Notes under the pieces: generated by a model
What the model was told of the DNA's origin: nothing
The model's database searches: none
The model's input: only the letters and a program-made list of their open reading frames with translations
Position numbers and translations under genes: made by a program
In this document: piece after piece, positions 6,815-10,667 of the stretch
Layout: each line of letters opens with the position of its first letter
How positions within the stretch are numbered: position 1 is the stretch's first letter
Assembly: GCA_002427165.1 (NCBI GenBank)
Contig: DIQB01000008.1
Span: 4,942-15,608 of the forward strand
Source of the DNA: Firmicutes bacterium UBA5473
GTDB lineage: Bacteria > Bacillota > DTU084
Direction of reading: 5' to 3'
DNA length: 10,667 nucleotides

Positions 6815-7132
6815 TTAGATATGTTCGAATTGCTCAATATTTAAAACAAATATGGTAGCTCCGCCCACGGAAACCTCTATCGGACGAGGAATAAATGTAT
6901 TTACTGCGGTCATGGGGGTTACTAGTTGTTTTCGGGTATGGCATTTATCACGAATGATTTCAAGAACTTCGTCCAAGCGTTCGTCGTCTACACCGATCAT
7001 CAATGTGGTGTTGCCCTCTCGTAGGAAACCTCCGGTGCTGGCTAGTTTCGTGGCTCGGAAATCCGCTTCCAGTAAATTTTCCACAAGATGGTTGGCATCC
7101 TGATCCTGCACGACTGCGAAGACCATTTTCAT
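6815..7132 (-). CDS. darA: Cyclic-di-AMP receptor, PII-like (DarA/PstA/YaaQ)
   Basis: This is the PII-like c-di-AMP receptor known as DarA, PstA or YaaQ, a cytoplasmic trimer whose downstream target is unknown. The 105-residue protein has the full pattern: MKMVFAVVQDQDANHLVENL at the start, then the ligand loop ATKLASTGGFLREGNTTL at 27-44. CHTRKQLVTP at 64-73 and FIPRPIEVSVGGATIFVLNI at 80-99 complete it. Length is right for the family. The start ATG follows a run of seven G residues spaced 8 nt. A consensus promoter lies 37-65 nt upstream of the start codon, so this is the first gene of the darA-yaaR-holB-ricT-rsmI operon. In B. subtilis tmk lies just upstream; here it is absent. Confidence 0.95.
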   Translation of the reverse strand: MKMVFAVVQDQDANHLVENLLEADFRATKLASTGGFLREGNTTLMIGVDDERLDEVLEIIRDKCHTRKQLVTPMTAVNTFIPRPIEVSVGGATIFVLNIEQFEHI

Positions 7133-7168
7133 CTCAGCATCCCCCCCACATTCTTTTTATCTACTTCT

Positions 7169-7197
7169 ATTTTAAGCTTGATAAAGTATTTTGTCAA
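7169..7197 (-). promoter_or_regulatory. Sigma-A-type promoter of the darA operon
   Basis: On the minus strand a perfect -35 TTGACA (7197-7192) and a -10 TAAAAT (7174-7169) are separated by exactly 17 bp. Initiation is expected near 7162, giving a leader of about 30 nt before the darA start at 7132. This is the best promoter in the window and should drive the operon down to the hairpin at 3400-3426. Confidence 0.85.
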
Positions 7198-7218
7198 ATT
7201 GATGTTTTTAATTTATAG

Positions 7219-7253
7219 ATGATTGAAGTGCAATCATTCATACTATAATGATT
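7219..7253. repeat. Triple ATGATT half-site repeat upstream of the darA promoter
   Basis: Three related half-sites alternate in orientation: ATGATTG (7219-7225), its inverse CAATCAT (7231-7237), and AATGATT (7247-7253). The first two form a 7-bp inverted repeat with a 5-nt spacer. The second and third also pair (AATCATT at 7232-7238 with AATGATT at 7247-7253). The group begins about 20 bp upstream of the darA -35 box. It could be an operator or activator site; a TATAAT at 7244-7249 on the plus strand overlaps it, but I see no good -35 for that direction. Confidence 0.5.
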
Positions 7254-7272
7254 CCATCCCTCATAGGGGAGT

Positions 7273-7314
7273 GAGTTTAAATCCGCCACCTGCTGATTAC
7301 AAATCAGCTGCTTC
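7273..7314 (-). other. tRNA-Thr(UGU)-like core, degenerate (no full cloverleaf)
   Basis: Read on the minus strand, 7314-7287 closely resembles the anticodon arm and variable loop of bacterial tRNA-Thr(UGU). The 5-bp stem GCTGA/TCAGC encloses the loop TTTGTAA with anticodon TGT, preceded by GCA and followed by AGGTGGCGG. The next bases (ATTTAAACTC) resemble a T-arm that has lost pairing. Upstream TAGAGGAAGAGGATTGAAGC loosely echoes a D-arm but does not pair, and I find no acceptor stem. It is therefore not a functional canonical tRNA. A decayed tRNA gene, an integration scar or an anticodon-arm mimic are possible. The anticodon arm can also form a tighter 7-bp stem with a 3-nt loop (7292-7308). 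Confidence 0.5.
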
Positions 7315-7452
7315 AATCCTCTTCCTCTAATTAAGGAGGAAGTAACTGCGGCCTATATCTTGACCGCATAAGCTTGAGAATACATGGCGCAATCGCGAAC
7401 CTCCAAAAACAAAGACGTGACCATTGCCAGACTATAACCCCTTTCACTGACA

Positions 7453-7501
7453 AAACGAATAAGGCTCCCCCTACAAACTTCAGGGGGAGCCTTATTCGTT
7501 T
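7453..7501 (-). terminator. Strong terminator after the GH130 gene
   Basis: A perfect 20-bp inverted repeat (7453-7472 with 7482-7501) with a 9-nt loop starts 51 nt beyond the GH130 stop. On the minus strand the stem runs into TTTT (ATTCGTTTTG), so it should terminate the phosphatase-like/GH130 transcript. The stem is symmetric with GGGGGAGCC at its centre, so it may also block plus-strand transcripts, although the T-run on that side is only TTT. Confidence 0.85.
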
Positions 7502-7551
7502 AAGATCTCCTCATGGCTATAATAGCTTTTCATCTACGTTCCGGCTTTCGA

Positions 7552-8433
7552 TCAGATGTCCAAGCCTTCCAGCTTCGCCACACCAATCGCCTGATCTGCT
7601 CCAGAGTAGTAAACCAAATACTCATCATTCCACTTAATTGCACCACAGCTGAAGACAACGTTAGGCACAAGACCTTCCCTCTCCCAAGGCAGCTCAGGCT
7701 CCATGATGGGATCCTCGGTACGGAACAGAACCTTTGTTGGATCCTCAAGATCTAAGATTGCAAGACCAAGTCGATATACATTATTCCGATCCGCTGCATG
7801 ATAGAAAAAGAGCCAACCCTCCGGGGTTTTAAGTGGAGGTCCTGCAGAACCTACCCGCGTCTCCTGCCAACTATCTGGAATGGTCTGCAAAAGGGGCTTG
7901 TGATCCTGCCAGTCTTTTAGATCTGGACTGGATGCAAGCCAGACATTTGGTGCCCGGCGATGAAGGAGGAGATATTTATCTCCGACCTTTTCTGGAAAAA
8001 GGACACCATTTTTATTGGATTCTTCTAGTAGGACTCCATGTCGCTCCCAGTGGAGAAAGTTCTCTGTACTGGCTAGGGCAATCTTGAAATCTCCATCTTT
8101 TCTGCCACCGAAAGCAGTGTAGGTCATCCAATAACGTCCATCCATATAAACAATGCGTGGATCCTCTACTCCCCAATGTTCTTGTGCAGTTTCCCCTTGG
8201 AACACAGGCTTATTGAAACGCCAGAAATTCAACCCATCGATGCTAGCAGCATAGCCAATTCTGGAAACAAATCTTTCATTGTATCCGCCATAAGGACGAT
8301 CCATCGCCCTATATAATAGGTGAATTACTCCATCGCGCTCCACGACTGCACAGTTAAAAACCGCTGCCCGCTCCCAAGGATGATCCTCCAACGGCGCCAA
8401 AATTGGTTCCTCTGTTAACCTCGCAAGTCGCAT
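7552..8433 (-). CDS. GH130 glycoside phosphorylase (beta-mannoside type)
   Basis: GH130 enzymes cleave beta-mannosidic bonds with phosphate, releasing mannose 1-phosphate; some members hydrolyse instead. The 293-residue protein has the five-bladed beta-propeller motifs. These include RLTEEPILAP at 5-14, HPWERAAVFNCAVVERDG at 18-35, HLLYRAMD at 38-45, SRIGYAAS at 57-64 and WGVEDPRI at 87-94, whose Asp is the expected proton donor. Further on are ETRVGSAGPPLKTPEGWL at 191-208, FFYHAADR at 209-216 and VPNVVFSCGAI at 256-266. There is no signal peptide, so it is cytoplasmic. The ATG at 8431-8433 follows GAGGGG and is preferred over a GTG 15 nt upstream that lacks a ribosome site. It lies 54 nt after the phosphatase-like gene and is followed by a terminator. 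The exact linkage and acceptor cannot be read from sequence. Confidence 0.9.
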   Translation of the reverse strand: MRLARLTEEPILAPLEDHPWERAAVFNCAVVERDGVIHLLYRAMDRPYGGYNERFVSRIGYAASIDGLNFWRFNKPVFQGETAQEHWGVEDPRIVYMDGRYWMTYTAFGGRKDGDFKIALASTENFLHWERHGVLLEESNKNGVLFPEKVGDKYLLLHRRAPNVWLASSPDLKDWQDHKPLLQTIPDSWQETRVGSAGPPLKTPEGWLFFYHAADRNNVYRLGLAILDLEDPTKVLFRTEDPIMEPELPWEREGLVPNVVFSCGAIKWNDEYLVYYSGADQAIGVAKLEGLDI

Positions 8434-8487
8434 TTCTTCGCCCCTCACTTTTGTATACTATACTTTCCCCCTGCGAGGCGAGGCTGC

Positions 8488-9747
8488 CTATTGTATTGCC
8501 TGTTTAAGCGCCATCCCTAGGCCTGCATTATCTTGCTGCTTTACTATGGTTTCTGCAGCAGGTCCATAGGCGAAAACCGGCACCGAGCTACCAGTGGGCC
8601 CCTGGCTGGTCCACACAAGGCCTGCCCGGTTATTCAGCAGGGTGGAAAGTATGTAAGGGGCATTGGTACTATCAATCGTAGAGAGTAATTGCGCCTCCTC
8701 AACTGTCAAGTCCTCAAAGCCTGCATCAAGACTTAATAGATCCCACAAATTTGAAAAATCCCATTTCAACTCGCGATCCATCTGCTCTACCGATTTTTGA
8801 ACCTGCTTAAGATATTCTATGTCAGCTTTGCCGTCAAGGAGACCCCCTGCCTCAAAAGTTGAGGTAATAACAACTAATACATCAGGGTGTGTCCTAGCAT
8901 ATTCTAATACAACTGCCACCGCCCGATCAAATGCTAATATTTCCATTACCATGCTAGCTGGATCATTTTGCATGCTAGCATCTCCCATCCTGCTTCCCGA
9001 GACAAGCAAAAAGAAGGGTTCTTGAGCAAACTCGTCCAATGCCTTCTCGGTCATGTCCGCCAAGGATGGCAGCCTTTCTGGATCCCGATCTATTTCAAAG
9101 GGAAGCTGATCATTTGCAAGTAGTCCCAAGAGTTTCTTACCCTGGGCCTTTTCCAATGTTTCCCTGGTCTGGGCTACAATAAATCCATCGATCTGCGCTG
9201 TCAAGAGCAAATCCCGGCTATCTTGCCTTTTCCCACCGAAGATCACCGGCCTGAAAGCATTACGCCCTCCCCCAATTAACAGATCAAGTTTCGCTCCCAT
9301 CGCCTGCTCTGCTATAGCTGCCTCATCAGTTGCACTCATGCTCCAGGCATAAAAAGCCGCAGGCAGAGGCTGAGTAACCCGACCATCTGTGATAATCCCG
9401 ACTTTGCCTCCTTTGCCTTTCATTAGCTGTGCTATTGACTGCAGCTTTTCCCCAGACGGCAGCATTGAGATCAAGCCATTATTTGTTTTTCTGCCTGTAG
9501 CCAAAGCTGTGCCAGCTGCAGCCAGATCCGGTACTGGCGAGTTAGCAGAGCCTGTCTTCATCTTCCCCTGGTGCGTAAGCTCATCTATGTGCAGGTGGCC
9601 ACCGGCGAAACTCCGGGCTAAATTTAACTGCACCGAACCTAGGCCGTTTCCCACCAACAAAATCACACTTTTTGCTTGTTGCGCTACTGTAGACATTGCA
9701 AAAAGCGCAAGCAAGATTGAAACAAGTAGCATCTTTCTCATATCCAT
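8488..9747 (-). CDS. Secreted alkaline-phosphatase-fold protein with degraded active site (pseudoenzyme)
   Basis: The 419-residue product has an N-terminal signal peptide (MDMRKMLLVSILLALFAMSTVAQQ) and the alkaline phosphatase fold: SVILLVGNGLG at 27-37, DLAAAGTALATGRKTNNGLI at 74-93, VGIITDGRVTQPLPAAFYA at 116-134. FFLLVSGSRMGDASMQND at 245-262, VVITSTFEAGG at 292-302 and WTSQGPTGSSVPVFAYGP at 379-396 complete it. Compared with E. coli and Bacillus enzymes the key residues are changed: metal Asp51 is N34, nucleophile Ser102 is L75, 153 (Asp in E. coli, His in Bacillus) is Q126, Thr155 is L128. Glu322 is S250, Asp327 is G255, His331 is M259, Asp369 is T297, His370 is F298 and His412 is P384. 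Only the Asp before the nucleophile (D74) remains. The frame is intact, so it probably binds something rather than hydrolysing it. The start ATG has GAGG 5 nt upstream; the ATG at 9741 is an alternative. Confidence 0.9.
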   Translation of the reverse strand: MDMRKMLLVSILLALFAMSTVAQQAKSVILLVGNGLGSVQLNLARSFAGGHLHIDELTHQGKMKTGSANSPVPDLAAAGTALATGRKTNNGLISMLPSGEKLQSIAQLMKGKGGKVGIITDGRVTQPLPAAFYAWSMSATDEAAIAEQAMGAKLDLLIGGGRNAFRPVIFGGKRQDSRDLLLTAQIDGFIVAQTRETLEKAQGKKLLGLLANDQLPFEIDRDPERLPSLADMTEKALDEFAQEPFFLLVSGSRMGDASMQNDPASMVMEILAFDRAVAVVLEYARTHPDVLVVITSTFEAGGLLDGKADIEYLKQVQKSVEQMDRELKWDFSNLWDLLSLDAGFEDLTVEEAQLLSTIDSTNAPYILSTLLNNRAGLVWTSQGPTGSSVPVFAYGPAAETIVKQQDNAGLGMALKQAIQ

Positions 9748-9916
9748 CGCCCCCTCAAAAATGAATGTTCAAAAATTCCAGACTGCATCAGAATAGTAAA
9801 ATCCTCTTTTTTCTAGTTATTCTATCTCCACATTGCCAAATCCTCCTGAAGAAGAAGGAGATCCCAGGCAAACCATGAATATATAATTAACAACTTCCAG
9901 GAAAGGGGATTTGAGA
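9748..9916. promoter_or_regulatory. Divergent intergenic region (phosphatase-like gene and isomerase gene)
   Basis: This 169-bp spacer must hold the promoters of both divergent genes. For the plus strand there is a TATAAT at 9882-9887, about 30 nt before the isomerase start, but no recognisable -35 at 16-18 bp; it may need an activator. For the minus strand I find no consensus promoter. An imperfect hairpin CTCCT/AGGAG (9843-9847 with 9856-9860) and an 8-bp direct repeat TCAAAAAT (9755-9762 and 9769-9776) in the minus-strand leader are the other visible structures. Confidence 0.4.
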
Positions 9917-10667
9917 ATGGGATTTAAAATAGGCGTAATGGTAGATTCTTTTCGCCTGGGAATCCGCGAGGGTCTGAAAAAATCAAAAGAAGTAGGGGCA
10001 GATGGGGTGCAAATCTATGCTGTCCACGGAGAAATGGATCCGGCCAATTTGAATCAGGCTGCACGCAAAGAGCTCCTACAGTTCATAAAAGACCAGGGCC
10101 TTGTGGTTTCTGCCCTCTGCGGTGATCTAGGCTCCCCGGGCTTTACCAATGCGCAAATGAACCCTGAGCGGATCGAAAAATCTAAACAGATTGTGGATCT
10201 TGCCTGCGATCTAGAAACAAATGTGATCACAACCCACATCGGAGTAGTGCCCTCTGATCCAACATCAGAGCGCTACCGGGTACTCCAGGATGCCTGCAAC
10301 CAAATCGGCGCCTACGCAGAAGAAAAAGGGTGCCACTTTGCCATCGAGACAGGCCCCGAGCCCAGCGAAACCTTACGTAAATTCTTAGACAGTCTCCAGA
10401 CAAAAGGTGTGGGTGTAAACTTCGACCCTGCAAACCTAGCTATGGTAATTGGTGAAGATGCAGCAGCAGCCGTAGCGAACCTGGGGCCCTATATCGTGCA
10501 CACCCATGCCAAAGACGGCGTGCAATACAAACCTATCGATCCTGAACTGGTCTATGACCCTGAAAAGCTCAGTGCCTCACCTGAAGTGCAAATCCCAGAT
10601 TACTTCCAAGAAGTGCCCTTAGGCGAAGGACAGGTAGCCTGGCCTGAGTACTTGGCTGCCCTGAAAA
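9917..10667 (+). CDS. Sugar phosphate isomerase/epimerase-like TIM barrel (AP_endonuc_2 family), cut at the window edge
   Basis: The 250 visible residues belong to the xylose-isomerase-like TIM-barrel superfamily (PF01261), whose members isomerise or epimerise sugars, inositol derivatives or related compounds with a divalent metal. It opens with KIGVMVDSFRLGIREGLKKS and has GADGVQIYAVHGEM at 27-40. Probable metal and substrate ligands are H107 in TTHIGVV, E144 in FAIETGPE, D170 in VNFDPANL, H195 and H197 in IVHTHAKDG, and E237 in PLGEGQV. The last motif is near the family's C-terminus, so only a few dozen residues are missing. The ATG follows AAAGGGGA spaced 7 nt. It is transcribed away from the phosphatase-like/GH130 pair. 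The specific substrate cannot be assigned. Confidence 0.88.
   Translation, partial: MGFKIGVMVDSFRLGIREGLKKSKEVGADGVQIYAVHGEMDPANLNQAARKELLQFIKDQGLVVSALCGDLGSPGFTNAQMNPERIEKSKQIVDLACDLETNVITTHIGVVPSDPTSERYRVLQDACNQIGAYAEEKGCHFAIETGPEPSETLRKFLDSLQTKGVGVNFDPANLAMVIGEDAAAAVANLGPYIVHTHAKDGVQYKPIDPELVYDPEKLSASPEVQIPDYFQEVPLGEGQVAWPEYLAALK

Larger units (their letters stand above)
7133..7551. other. Intergenic region between the GH130 and darA genes
   Basis: This 419-base gap has no convincing protein gene. From the darA side it holds the darA leader and promoter, the ATGATT half-site cluster and the tRNA-Thr-like core. Next come a 7-bp hairpin (7321-7327 with 7336-7342, loop TAATTAAG, containing AAGGAGGAAG), a smaller TGCGG/CCGCA hairpin (7347-7351 with 7364-7368), and an unstructured stretch at about 7370-7450. 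It ends with the 20-bp terminator stem at 7453-7501. The succession of hairpins would be compatible with a small structured RNA on either strand, but I cannot assign a family. Confidence 0.6.

Noticed and set aside
7255..7340. A complete functional tRNA-Thr gene on the minus strand.
   Set aside because: The acceptor stem, D-stem and T-stem do not pair in any register I tried; only the anticodon arm and variable loop are convincing.
7327..7392. A 21-residue frame on the minus strand starting at TTG (7390-7392) with GGAGG 7 nt upstream and ending just before the tRNA-like core, resembling a leader peptide.
   Set aside because: There is no promoter for it, the terminator stem lies just upstream, and no regulated codon run is present; the ribosome-like site may be chance.
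7374..7637. Plus-strand frame of 87 codons across the terminator and into the GH130 3' end.
   Set aside because: It has a weak TTG start without a ribosome site, runs through the terminator stem and lies opposite a clear gene.
8488..9747. Calling the gene an active alkaline phosphatase.
   Set aside because: The nucleophile and nearly all metal ligands are replaced, so the family name alone would mislead.
1..10667. CRISPR arrays, insertion sequences or prophage genes.
   Set aside because: No regularly spaced repeats, transposase or integrase motifs or flanking terminal repeats were seen.

Overview
The window looks like a chromosomal segment from an endospore-forming member of the Bacillota, probably a clostridial-type lineage. 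The evidence is the sporulation pair yqfC-yqfD ahead of phoH and the Bacillota-type cluster yaaQ(darA)-yaaR-holB-ricT(yaaT)-rsmI in conserved order. Shine-Dalgarno sites are strong and purine-rich, and TTG and GTG starts are common. I cannot name a genus. Nearly all genes lie on the minus strand; only the last, partial gene is on the plus strand.

Read in the direction of minus-strand transcription, from right to left, there are two transcription blocks. Block one (9747 to about 7453) encodes a secreted alkaline-phosphatase-fold protein followed by a GH130 glycoside phosphorylase, and it ends at a strong 20-bp hairpin. Block two starts at an excellent sigma-A-type promoter (7169-7197). It runs darA (cyclic-di-AMP receptor), yaaR, holB (DNA polymerase III delta'), ricT, rsmI, a small putative exported protein and a 32-residue membrane peptide, then meets an intrinsic-terminator hairpin. 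Immediately beyond that hairpin come cobO (corrinoid adenosyltransferase), an AAC(3)-family acetyltransferase, yqfC, yqfD and phoH, the last cut off by the window edge. At the right end, a plus-strand sugar isomerase/epimerase-like TIM-barrel gene diverges from the phosphatase-like gene and is also cut off.

The most unusual item is the alkaline-phosphatase-like protein at 8488-9747. It keeps the signal peptide, the fold motifs and nearly full family length. Yet the catalytic serine and every recognisable metal ligand except the aspartate before that serine are replaced (Asp to Asn, Ser to Leu, His to Pro and so on). It reads as an intact open frame, so it is best seen as a secreted pseudoenzyme, probably with a binding or structural role. 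It is paired in an operon with a cytoplasmic mannoside-phosphorylase-type enzyme and sits opposite a sugar isomerase, which suggests a carbohydrate context.

The second unusual area is the 419-base gap at 7133-7551. Besides the darA promoter and the terminator it holds three ATGATT-type half-sites, several hairpins and a tRNA-Thr(UGU)-like core (anticodon arm plus variable loop) without a recognisable acceptor stem, D-arm or paired T-arm. This could be a decayed tRNA, an old integration scar or a tRNA-mimicking RNA. It lies between the conserved housekeeping cluster and the accessory-looking carbohydrate genes.
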